From: Polytrichum commune
Taxonomy: Eukaryota; Streptophyta; Polytrichopsida; Polytrichales; Polytrichaceae
Length of the DNA: 64,000 nucleotides
Assembly: GCA_950295325.1 (NCBI GenBank)
Contig: OX485807.1
Location: 1,550,501-1,614,500, forward strand
Direction of reading: 5' to 3'
Shown piece after piece: positions 37,347-49,000 of the stretch. A program made the translations under genes and the position numbers. The notes beneath the pieces are model-generated. The model was not told where the DNA came from and searched no databases. It saw nothing but the letters and a program-made list of their open reading frames with translations. Position 1 is the stretch's first letter; every line of letters starts with the position of its first letter.

Positions 37347-38316
37347 TGTAGTAAGTTTTTGGTTTCTCTCTAAACAACAAAACCCAGGGAACAATGTCTC
37401 CAGGAAGACTGAGATAGTGTCTATAAGGGTTAATGTCACTTTGGATTAAGGTTCATAATAACAACTTAGGTTCTTTCTTATTCCATTCCTTCTTTAATTC
37501 TTCATTCCTCCCCTCTTATGGTTCTTTTGTGCTTCCTCAGTCGTGAGTGATTCCGTCCTATCTTTGGGGTAATTTTCTATCACTCTACGTTTTTGACCTA
37601 TTGCAGTTGTGAAGCTCAATGGCTTTGGCAATAGTCTTTTCGGATCTTGGCGATAGTCTTCCAATGGATTTTCATCCTATTGGGGTTAGTATCTTCTTCC
37701 TTCGTTAATTGATTATTTAATGCTATCAATCATAATTCAAATTGTATTGCTCAAAGAATTTGTTCCTTCACTTTATCTCATTTATCATTTATTACTCATA
37801 ATGAAAAATTCACTTATCTCATGCTCTTCATTGTCCCACACAACACACAAGACATGCTTGAATTCCTGCATCCTTCTTCCATAATCACATAACACATAGG
37901 CTATAGCCATTAGGTTCCAACACAACCTATTACAACGGCTAGCCTAATTCCTCTCACATCAAACCATATCTTTCTCATTCCTAATCATGTCAAAGCACGT
38001 TCTTTGTGGATTGGATTATTTATCGACTCGACATCATCATGACACTCCGATTCTCATCATGTTTCGATAATCCCTCTAAACTTCTTGTCTCTCGAGGTAA
38101 TGTCTCTCAACTCAGAACTACTTTATCATCATGACAACCTCGGTTACTTAAGTGGACCTTCTGGTGCCCTCATTGCTTCCCTCTTAGTGATAACCTCGGA
38201 CAACTCTCTTTCCCTCATTCTCTCTCTCGCTCTCGCACAGGCTATAGGCAGTTATAAGACCTCCCAGTGCCCATGCCTACCAGCTCTCGGTTCTTCCTCT
38301 TGTGCCACTCTCAGCA

Positions 38317-38359
<43 letters not shown>

Positions 38360-39280
38360 GTGTATCTCTCAGTAACTTGGTTGGCTCTGTAACTCTCTTG
38401 TTTCTACTGCGGCTCTCCTTTCTCGGTAATCTCAGCCTTAATCTGATCTCCTTGGCTATGCCTACTGTTCTGACAACTCTTGCTCAAGTTCTTACAGATG
38501 CTCTCACTTCGCTGTATCCCAACTACAGACTATGGCCATTTCCATTTATCTTTACTTCGGCGATAGTCCATCCCTCTTTATGCTTCGTTCCTCTCTCTCA
38601 CTGCCAATCACTCTCTGATTTCCACCTTAAGATAACTCCTCAATCTCAATCCAACAGGTTTCTTTCACAATGCAGGTTGCGACCTTTCACTCTCTCCTTT
38701 TTCCAATATGTCTCCAACTTCGATATCAACTTCGTTAATTTGTCAACAGACTCTTTGGTCGCCGCTCTTCTTCACTCACAGATCCTCATGCTTGACTCAA
38801 CTCCTTCCACTCAAGTCGTGCTAATTTCATTCACTCGTGCAAACTACTTGTGCACTGATTCAACAATAATGATCACATACATATTATGGCCATACTCAAC
38901 ATTTCCATGCAACTGTCTTTACTTCCTCAAACTAATTACATCTTACTTAGCTACATCCCTCTATCACAGACGGCGATGTTCCAGCTCTGATCCTACTTCA
39001 AAAAAACAACTATGCTTGAGTCTAACTCTATCGCCTATAGCCTGATTCTCTACAGCTATGGCTTCAGTAGATATAACGAGAAGTGTCTTCTCTTTGGCGA
39101 TAGCCCGCTTATCAAGATCGGAGCTCCTGACGGTTGCAACTCCTGAAACTTCTTCCCTCGGCCTATAGCCTGCCGCTTTCATCCTAGACTAACTTTCATC
39201 CATCTTTTTAGTTACTTTATCACAAAAGAAAAGTTTTTTCTTCCTTTCTACCAGGCTATGGCCAGAAAATTGGTATTACA
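37347..39280 (-). repeat. 3' LTR (1934 bp)
   Basis: Begins TGTA and ends TACA. Contains a (CT)n tract near 38318-38356 that is 2 bp shorter than in the other LTR. A polypurine tract complement (ccccct) lies just outside at about 39284-39289. Long plus-strand frames here are antisense to the element and are broken between the two LTRs by the (CT)n difference. Confidence 0.95.
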
Positions 39281-39316
39281 TAGCCCCCTGCTTAATACTT
39301 TTACGTCCCGTAAAAG

Positions 39317-42184
39317 CTATCGTCTTCTTCCGCGGTGGGGTCCTCCCATGTTCCGGAACGGTCGCTGAGACGAAGGGCCATATTCTGCAACAAAGTCCGG
39401 TCTCATTGTCTCTTCTTCAGGTACGATCGTGTTCTCCACCTCTCTCTGAACCTGCAATGCTCTTGAAATCACACCGTACCTGGTGGCTCCAAACTCATTT
39501 ATCAGGCTATGGTGTGGTCCGATGATGAAATAGGTAGAGCACATGGCCTCCATACAACGCAACCAGCGAGCCGATCGGTAATTGATTTTCGTCAAAATTA
39601 GCGCCTCTCGATTTGTCTTGCTCAACAAATTAACGTTGTAAGTGAAATTGTACTCCAAACACCAGCTTCCCAAAATAGCTGCAAAAATCGCGGCTCGAAA
39701 ACATACTGGGTCGCGGTGCTGGCGATGGTCAAAAGAAAATTGCATGTAAGCCACATTGCAATCCTGAGGTGTCATGAATGAACCAGGAATCAGTGGCCAA
39801 TTGTATTCCAAACTATCCACCAGGGCGTTAGTAGGCCACTTGTACCGCCTCGGGCAGTTGCAAAACCTGAGGTCATTCCTCACATTCAAAGGGGGTTCCC
39901 TGCTCCATCCAGCACAGATACGGCGATAGACCTTGTCATGAGACTGACTTGGATCAGTACTCACTTGTCTTGATTGGCCGACATCCTCTAAAATCCATTC
40001 CAAAGCCTTCCAGGTTGGAATTGGCTGTTCCACATCCTCGTCGAACAGGGCCTCGTACTCTCCCAAGAACTTATGTGCCAATGGGCTTCTTACTCGGCTC
40101 GGAGTATTGAGCATCCTATGGACCTGGTTAGGAGGAGGTAAAAAGAACGTTACTTGATTCTGCAAATTCACTTGTGCTCTTCCTCCTGTCTGTTCCATTT
40201 GCTGATCCATCCTGTGCATTCTCTCCTTCAGCTGGTCATACTTGAATTGGTAGTGTCCGGGGCCAAGGTCAAGTCGTTTGCTGGTTGCCAACCTCTCCGA
40301 GCTAGCGTCCATCGCAGCTTGCAAAAAGTTGTCCCCTCTTAAACTCGACCTCACCCTAGCAAACTCAGCTACCCAATTCTTCAGCAAGGGTAAAGGACAA
40401 ATTGTCAATGCGGTGTCAACCGCTACATTCCAGAATTGGAGATCTACCTCCCGCTGGGGTGGGTTTAACTCCAAAGCTGCCACCTGATGTCTTCTTTGTT
40501 GTAGTGACAACTCCAGTTGAGTGTAATAGGTAAAAACTCTGACCCCAAATTCAGCTATACTCTGAAACATCTTGAAGGGATCAGTCACTCTTAATCCTCC
40601 TCTCACTAAAATCTCGGTGAGAAGGTTCTCACACCCATCCATTAGGGATTCTGCCCATAACTTCTCAAAATCAGAATTGCTTAGAATTTGGTTGGATTGC
40701 AGGCTATAGACCAAAAAGAAGATATCCCGCTGTAACTCAAAGTTTTTGAACAAGGAGGTAAAGGGTGGACACACACTCTCAATGGCCCACACACCTGACT
40801 TCATTCTCTCAATCCTTCTCCTTTTTGCTTCCAGCTCAATGTTCTGCCTCTCCAACCTCTCTTCTAATTCTTTGATTTTCTCTCCACTCTCCAAAATCTC
40901 CCGCTCACTCACAAAGACAGCTTGTATCTGAGCCTTAAGGGATTGATTTTCTTTGGACTTACTGGCTATAGCCTTCTCTTGTCTTACCCTAAGACCTTCC
41001 CAGATATTTTTTTCTCTCTCTAAAGCCTCTTTCTCTTTCACCAGCTGGTTCTTCTCATTTGTGGCTAGGGTTAACTCTGTAAACACCATTCCACACTTAT
41101 CCTGCCACTCTTTTTGACTTTTAACACTCTCTGTGAGCTTCTCTTCCAGTTGGGCCTCTCTGATTTGCAAGCTGATGTTGAGACCTTGCAACTGACTCTC
41201 TTTCTCTTTGGCTAGGGTTAATTCTGCTTGTAATTTGTGTATTACCCCTTCTCTGTCATGTGACTCTGGTGTGGGGCTCAATTCTGACCCTAACTCAAAA
41301 ATTTGTGAAGGTACTACCAACCTAGGTAAAACCTGAAATTTTTCCCTAGGTCCTCCTATGCTTGCAAAATCCCCGCATAACTCTATGCTTTCCTCTACAA
41401 TCTCGGGTGGGTCCGGACTGGCTATAGGCGACATAACAATGCGACGCTCCGGAGATGGAGCAAAATACCTAGGACGACTCAAAAAGGGTGGAACTGATCT
41501 AAAGGAACTTGGAGAACTGGACACAACCGACAACTGGCACAAAATGCCCATATAGCCTGCACACCTCAATGGTACCGGTCGCTTCTCCCTCTGCTTCTCG
41601 ATCTCCTCTTGCATGCGGAGTCTGAGTTCCTCGGCCCAGTTGTATCTGGTGCCTCTCATCAGCGCCGTGAATGCTGCACATACCATGCAATGTTCCATTT
41701 TGCTCCCCTCCTCACCCAGTTGGATTCTCTGATGAAACACTTCCAACCATTCCTTCCAGGGTGAGCTCGCTAGTTCGATGCACCAGCCCATAGCCTCTGA
41801 ATCAAATGCTAAACTTCCTCCTTTGAAAACTACTTCCCATTCCCTCGCACTGATAGGTAATTCAACATTGAGTAGCGGCTGGCCATCCTCTTCAGGTAAG
41901 GTAGTCGCTCTGGCTATAGCCCCTGAGTTAAATTGCACACTCTCATTCTGCACTTTAATCTCTCGAAACTCACTCGCCAATGCAGATTCAAAAAACTCAG
42001 ACAAATCTGCTTGCCATGGCCATGAGATTTCTAACCTACACAAAAACTCCCATAGCCCAGCAGCTCTCACTTGTGGCTCTCTCTTCCGAATCTGATCTCT
42101 CACAACCTCTGGTAATTCCTGAAACACTAAGGGCTCAATTGTTACTCGACCCCTCTTGCGCTGCCTCTTTGACGACTCTGCCAT
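39317..42184 (-). CDS. Extra ORF after pol in the Ty3 element, about 955 aa, function unknown
   Basis: Long uninterrupted ORF in sense with gag-pol. The frame opens at 42244, but the first ATG is at 42184 (MAESSKRQRKRGR, a basic start that could be a nuclear signal). The N-terminal 230 residues (after about residue 40, LWEFLCRLEISWPW, then FREIKVQNESVQFNSGAIA) vaguely resemble the plant-transposon domain found in Athila-type proteins; this is tentative. A Pro/Ser-rich linker follows, then a heptad-rich coiled coil (about residues 310-470), a helix-rich segment, and a basic glycine-rich tail (GGPHRGRRR). No transmembrane segment or signal peptide is visible, so it is not a typical envelope-like protein. 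It might be a structural or nucleic-acid-binding accessory protein, perhaps made from a spliced RNA. Its coding sequence contains several copies of the GGCTATA motif. Confidence 0.7.
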   Translation of the reverse strand: MAESSKRQRKRGRVTIEPLVFQELPEVVRDQIRKREPQVRAAGLWEFLCRLEISWPWQADLSEFFESALASEFREIKVQNESVQFNSGAIARATTLPEEDGQPLLNVELPISAREWEVVFKGGSLAFDSEAMGWCIELASSPWKEWLEVFHQRIQLGEEGSKMEHCMVCAAFTALMRGTRYNWAEELRLRMQEEIEKQREKRPVPLRCAGYMGILCQLSVVSSSPSSFRSVPPFLSRPRYFAPSPERRIVMSPIASPDPPEIVEESIELCGDFASIGGPREKFQVLPRLVVPSQIFELGSELSPTPESHDREGVIHKLQAELTLAKEKESQLQGLNISLQIREAQLEEKLTESVKSQKEWQDKCGMVFTELTLATNEKNQLVKEKEALEREKNIWEGLRVRQEKAIASKSKENQSLKAQIQAVFVSEREILESGEKIKELEERLERQNIELEAKRRRIERMKSGVWAIESVCPPFTSLFKNFELQRDIFFLVYSLQSNQILSNSDFEKLWAESLMDGCENLLTEILVRGGLRVTDPFKMFQSIAEFGVRVFTYYTQLELSLQQRRHQVAALELNPPQREVDLQFWNVAVDTALTICPLPLLKNWVAEFARVRSSLRGDNFLQAAMDASSERLATSKRLDLGPGHYQFKYDQLKERMHRMDQQMEQTGGRAQVNLQNQVTFFLPPPNQVHRMLNTPSRVRSPLAHKFLGEYEALFDEDVEQPIPTWKALEWILEDVGQSRQVSTDPSQSHDKVYRRICAGWSREPPLNVRNDLRFCNCPRRYKWPTNALVDSLEYNWPLIPGSFMTPQDCNVAYMQFSFDHRQHRDPVCFRAAIFAAILGSWCLEYNFTYNVNLLSKTNREALILTKINYRSARWLRCMEAMCSTYFIIGPHHSLINEFGATRYGVISRALQVQREVENTIVPEEETMRPDFVAEYGPSSQRPFRNMGGPHRGRRR

Positions 42185-43058
42185 CTTTTGATTATAGCCT
42201 GCAAACCACTCCTCAACCACTCTCCTGATTAACCTCAATCTCAATGGTAGTCAAGATTACTGCTTGTTTCGCTCAGTATTCTCAGAGAACACTCAAAATT
42301 TCACACAGTCCTCACAATTTGAACTCTGAAATCTCCCTCGGCATGCACACTCGAACTCACACTACACATTCGTTGATTCACTCTCAGCTGGTAACCACTA
42401 ATGCACCTGTTGCATTTGTGAGGGATCCTTTGATTATAGCCTGAACTTGGTAAGAGCTTGCTCGAATTCGCGCCGCCATGTGTGGTGTGTGACAAATCAT
42501 GATTAAGAGGGGAGTGGTTAGGCTTACCCGCCCCCATTATGGGCCTTGCATGATTATAGCCAGCTTTCATCATTTAACAACCCTTCAGATTTTCATCATG
42601 AGATTGTTTCCAATCATTTCTTCCTCCATTAAGCTCAATCAATCTTATCAGACCTAAATAATTAAATGAGTATCATGTGTTATTTCCAAGATTATAGCCT
42701 ATTACCATTAATTTCTAGTTTTAGTTTTGGCTTTGAAATCTAATCTTTATTAAAAGTTTAGTAGTAATTAGGCAAATTAAAAAAAACTTCTACACTGATG
42801 TTTTAATATTTCAATTCAAAATTTAAAATCAACCTACCTGTCTTTATCGCTTCATCGAAATATGTTCTTTGCATTATCTTTTCTCTCTGATAGATTGATT
42901 TTAGGCTGATGCTTAAATTCCCTTTGTTATGATTAACTTGATTATTGCCCAATTTAATAATTCGCGGCGTGCTACCTAGTAATTTGAAAAATTTGAAAAA
43001 TTTGCTCTTTATTACTTTTCAAACTATCTTCCCCCCTTATTTATTATACTAACTGACC
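42185..43058 (-). other. Spacer between pol and the extra ORF
   Basis: Noncoding 0.87 kb inside the retrotransposon. It has four copies of the 10-mer GGCTATAATC on the element sense strand (42190-42199, 42432-42441, 42552-42561 and 42690-42699). Confidence 0.7.
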
Positions 43059-46000
43059 TCAGTTAGTACAATAAATCTTAAGACGATTGCCATTAATGCG
43101 AGTAGCTAAGGGTCGACCTTGAAAATCTTCTAGATCGCAAGAGCCATTTTCATAACTTTTAACCACTTTATAAGGACCTTGCCAACGAATTTTAAATTTT
43201 CCAGGAAATTTTTGAAAACGACTATCATAAAGTAAGACTAAGTCATTATCAGAGATGACTTTATTCTTCATCTTACTATCATAGTAGGTTTTCCGCCATT
43301 TTTGAATTGCGGCTGTATTGAGATAAGCTTGTGCTCGGATTTCATCCAATTTTTCCAACATTGCAATCCGTTCCTCTAATGATTCTGAGTCATCTAATCG
43401 CTCTTCCAACGCTATACGTAAAGATGGTAATTCCAATTCGATGGGTAGAATAGCCTCTTGGCCATAAACCAATTGAAAAGGGGTAAATTTGGTTGTGACT
43501 TTATAGGCTGTACGATATGCCCATAAGGCATCCAATAACTTAATGTCCCAGTCAACCATAGAACCTTGGACCGTTTTGGTAATGATTTTACACAGAATTC
43601 CATTAGTCTTCTCTGTTTGACCATTGGCTCTCGGGTGATATGGGGTAGTAAGGCGATGTTTAATCTTGTATTTATCAGTTAATAACTCAATGACATCATT
43701 AACAAAATGGGTACCTCTATCGCTAATCAACTCTCGTGGACAACCAAAGCGTGAGAGGATACTAGTTTTAAGGAATTTAGCAACTGTTTCTTTATCACCC
43801 CGTTTAGTGGCTTCAGCCTCAGCCCATTTAGTGGCATAATCTGTAGCAACTAAAATATAACGATGACGTCCACTCTTACTAGGAGGGTTAATTGGACCAA
43901 CAAAATCAATTCTCCATTTCTCAAAGGGTGCCAATGCTAGGATAGGGTGTAATGGCATTGCTGATGTGTCTGTAGGTTTACCCACCCTTTGACAAACGTC
44001 ACACTGTCTAGCGTAAGTGACACAATCATTAAATAGGGTGGGCCACCAATATCCTGCTTGTAAGACTTTTCTAGCAGTGACATTCCCCGCAAAATGACCT
44101 CCTGCGGGGTCACTATGACATCCTTGCAAAATCAAGGGTATTTCTGAACTCAGAATACAACGTCTCAATACACCATCTTTGCCCTTTTTGTACAACGTGT
44201 CGGCAATGATCGAGTATGGAGCTGCTCTAAAAGCCAATCGCTGTTGTTGTTTTTTAGAAAAATCCCTAGGGAATGTATTGGTTTGTAAGTAGTTAATTAT
44301 CTCAGCGTATTCAGGAGACACCTTTTCTATGAAAAATAAATCAGCATCGGGGAAGGAGTCATCGATGGGTTCAGTGCCTAACGCATCACTTAACCGTGAT
44401 AAGTGGTCTGCGTTAGCATGACTCTTACCAGGTCGAACTTGGATAGTGAAATTGAACTCTTGTAATAATAAAACCCATCTAGCTATTCTTCCACTTAATT
44501 GGGGTTTGTTTATCATGTACTTTAGGGCATCGTGATCGACATGGAATACAAACTTATACCCTAATAGGTAATGTCTAAACTTTTGCACTGAGAAGATCAT
44601 TCCTAGGGCTTCCCTCTCCGTGACTGTATAATTACGCTCTGCCTGAACTAATTGACGACTAGCAAAGTATATAGGATGGTCATGACCTTTCTCATCTTTT
44701 TGGCTTAACACAGCCCCAACTGCTACATTTGACGCATCCACATACACTTCAAAGTCTTTTTCCCAATTAGGAGCTACTAATATTGGTGCAGAGGCTAATT
44801 TCTTTTTAAGTTTATTAAAGGCTTCCGTACATGCCTGAGTCCAAACGGGTGGGGTATCGGTCCTCTTTAACAATTCAGTCAATGGCATAGCGATGACCGA
44901 ATAACGAAAGATGAAACGACGATAGTAGCCCGTGTGTCCTAAAAATCCTTTGACCTCTGAAACGGTGGTTGGTATAGGTAATGAAGAGATGATTGCGATT
45001 TTCTCAGGGTCAGTCGCAACCCCTTGTTTTGATATTATGTGACCTACCAACTTACCAAATGGTACCAGAAACACTGACTTGGCTGTATTAATAGAAATTC
45101 CAACTTTCATACACTCATCAAAACATTCTTGAAGATGTTGTGCATGTTTCTCTTTGGTGCTATAGACTGCAAAATCATCCAGGAAGACTTCCATTGTACG
45201 ATGGAGATATTTCTGAAATGTGTTAACCCCTAATCTAGAAAAGGTTCCAGGGGAGTTACACATACCAAACGGCATACGGGCATGTGCGAAGACACCCCAT
45301 GGTGTCGTGAAAGCAGTTAAGGGACGGTGGGGTGGATATATTGAAATTTGGTTATACCCAGAAAATCCATCCATAAAGGAATAACAATCATATCCTGCTA
45401 CTCCGTCCAACATACTGTCTGTGAATGGTAGAGGAAAATAATCCTTCTTAGTGACACTGTTTAACTTCCGATAATCCACGCATATTCGTAGTTTGCCGTT
45501 TTTCTTTGGTACTACGACTATGGGTGACACCCAATCACTATATGGAATAGGATAGATAATGCCGACTTCCAACAATTTATCCACTTCTTCCTTAACTAAT
45601 AGGGAATATTTTGGATTCATCCTATATTGTCTTTGTCGAACGGGGGTTGTTCCTTCCTCTAAAATAATCTTATGCTCACAGATCTCTGGGGGAACTCCTC
45701 GCAAATCTTTGTACGTCCATGCAAAGACTTTAATATTCCTCTTAAAGAAATCTCTCCAAAACTTCCACTCATCATCCGTTATTTTCTCATAGACTTTGAT
45801 AATGCGGGGTGTGTTATCATCACTCAAATTCATATCTTTACACACATTCTTAACCACGTAATTTTTGACAGGTTGGTCAGACTCAAACATGGTAGACTCC
45901 CATTTCTTAGCTAATTCATCCTTAACCAGTGTTTGGGGTCGTTCTTCTTCTTCTTGTACGATATGGACTAGTCTTAGTTGGTCAAAACTATGTATTTTCG

Positions 46001-49000
46001 TATTGTTGACCATGTTTACCGGTAAGGTATTCTGCCAGGCTAGAATAGCATCATCAGAATCTCCATCACCAAGTGCACAAAAGTACTCTCCCATTCCTAC
46101 GGGGCCATATTGGAATGGTTTATCGTTTATCCGGTGTATGGATTCACTCACCGTAGTCTCCCTTTCTGTTTCATAGCCATCATCACTGGTGAACTCAGTT
46201 TCCTCATCTTGCGTTTCACCATGATATTGGGTAGGAAATAAAGGTAAAATTATTTTCTTTAACCCACTTCCAATGGTCAGTGTACCTTTCCCCCAATCTT
46301 CTTTGGCTTGTGCATCTAGCAACCATGTGCGTCCAAGAAGACCTGGATAAGACTGTACACCGTCCATTGTCTTAAAGACGACATAATCAATCTTATACTC
46401 AATATTGGCTACGAGAGTTGGAATTTGTTCCAATACTCCTAAGGGTTTTACTCGACTGCTGTCTGCCATTTTTAAAATAATGGTGGTAGAGACTACATTA
46501 GATATCCCTAATTCGTTCATGGTTTCCACATTCATCAAATTGACACTTGATCCCGTGTCAATTTGGAATCCCGGTATAAGAGCACCTCCTATAATGACAT
46601 CAACGGTTGGGGCTCCCGGATCTCGACTTAAAGTAATGTCATGGACTGTTGCCGGTTTAGGCCGTCTACGTATCATGGATGAACTTAAGGAACTGCGACA
46701 TTGTGGTGCAACAGCCAACAATTGTTTCATTGTGATAGTTGGTTGTATTTTATCTAGATCTTCCATGATATCATAGGGTTTAAGGTCCTTAGATAACATC
46801 ATCGTTCTAGACGATCGTGATGATGTCATTTTACCCTTAGGCCTTTCTCTCCTTGCTAAGGTCTTTAGACGGGGGTGAAGAACATTAGTGGGTACAATAG
46901 GTGTATGAGGGTTGGAGACAACAACTGGAGGGTTGGTAACAACAGATGGCGATGGAATCTGAGCTTGCTCAAGAATCGTTGTTGGTACAACGTTAGCTTC
47001 CACAATTATTTTATCCTTTGGAGCTCTGATCAAGGGTGCTTGAGCATATTCAGAGAGACTCGTTTCCAAGTCACTGTGTTGTTCATTAAACCTCTCAGTA
47101 CTAGACCCATTTTGTTGCTTTAAAGGTTGTTTTTGGGATCTAGTGGTCACTACACTCACTTCCTCGTCTAATCTCTTAGAGTGTTGAACTCTATGGACAT
47201 TACGATCCTGTCTCTCATCCTCTTGTATAGTCACATGTTTACCTTTCTTCCAATCTCTATCAGATGGTGGACCCTCCTTACGGGGTTGATCACACTCGGT
47301 TGTAGGATGTCCTGCCTCTTTACAATTTCCACACAAAGGTATATATTGTTGAACCTTTCTAGGATTAGGACAGTCTCCTGCATAATGACCTATCTCTCCA
47401 CATCTGAAACACACTACATACTGGTTGGGCATCGGTGTCTTATAATTTTGGGTTCGGGGGTTATATGGAGGACCCCTCCAATTTGGTGGTTGATTGGTAT
47501 CACCCCAAGTTGGTTGATTCCCAAAACTAAGAGGCACTTGCCGACGGTTGAAATTTCTTTTGGGGTTATATCCCATGTTGGGCATATCACCCATTCGCTC
47601 TTGTTGCCAAGGTCGGGATTGGTTAGCATCTATCTGGTTGACCGCACGATTTCTAGGTAAATTCCAACACTCATTGACTGAATGATTCCCTCCACAGAAA
47701 GTGCACTTAACTCTCAAACCTTTGGGAGTGGGACATTCATTAGACAAATGACCATGACCCTTACAGTTATTACACCATACATTGGTTCTCTCTTCAGTTG
47801 GTGGGGGTCTTTTATTAGCCCCTTTTGTGATCTTTACCTCTAGATCTGCTAACTTCTTTGTGATATCCATAAGGGCTAGTTCTTGTGAATTGTTTTGAAC
47901 CACGGGTGTAGGCTTCATCATTAGCCTTGGGGGTGTAAACAAATCTGCACTAGGATGTTTGAACTGTGTGGCATCTATCATGGGCTTAGCACCTGGATAT
48001 GTTAGTGATTGACCAGGCAACACTGGGTGATAAGACTGATCATTCCCATGTAGGTCATAGAGGTCGTAGTTATAAGTATCAAAAGTGTATCGATCCTCTA
48101 TACGGGACTCTTCCCAAGCTTTTGCCAAAGCAAAAGCTGCCTCAGCAGTAGCTGGAGCTCTCTCTCTCACATATAATTTTAACTCAAAAGGATATAGACC
48201 TCCTATGAATATATTCCGTAAGAAATTATTCGGGATTTGATGGTTGGGCATTCTCAGTAGGATGTCACTCATTCTTCCCCAGTAATTGTCAATGGTTTCA
48301 TTTATACTCATACGAATGGTTCTCAATTTCTCCATTAAACTGTTTTCAAACCCCAAGGGCCTAAAATATTGCAGGAATGCATTCTTAAGGTCGTTCCAGT
48401 TAGCAAATGGTTGCTGACGGGAAAACCATAAGAATGCGTTCTCTTGCAATGTTGCTGCAAATACTTCCATTTGTTTGTCCGGAGGTACGCTATTTGCAGC
48501 ACATGCAATCTCGAATTTCCTCACATGGACATCAGGATCTGTTCCCGGTCTACCCTGAAAATAGGGTAAGTTTACTACACTATTGATCCTAGGAGGATTA
48601 GCCGCCATATTGGGTAGCGGTACTATCGGTGGTAGCTGTACTACGGGTTGTAATTGTACTACTGGTTGTAAGGGAGGAGGTACTAATTGTGCTATGGGTA
48701 CTGACGGTGTATAAGGCGTAAACAATGGGTTGCCTTGTACATTGGCGTAAGCCTTTGGGTCAAGTTCAGGAGATGGTGTGCGTTCATAGGCAGTAGCCCA
48801 CAATGGTGGAGTAGGTGAACTGGTGAGAGGTGAATTATCAGTAAATAAAACTTTCGGTGATAAGAAATCCCTCTCAACACTTGTTGTAGGTTTATTTACT
48901 GGTGTCTTAAAAATATCTCCTGGGATACTACCAGAACCCTCTCTTGCTTCCTCTAAAAATGGCTTAACCCAACTTCGTCTTCTATCCTGTGTTTGTTTCC

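Noticed and set aside
38085-39045. Plus-strand frames across the left LTR, matching a 320-codon frame at 50944-51906 in the right LTR
   Set aside because: Antisense to the element, low-complexity Ser/Leu-rich, and broken by a 2-bp microsatellite difference between the LTRs; not a supported gene.
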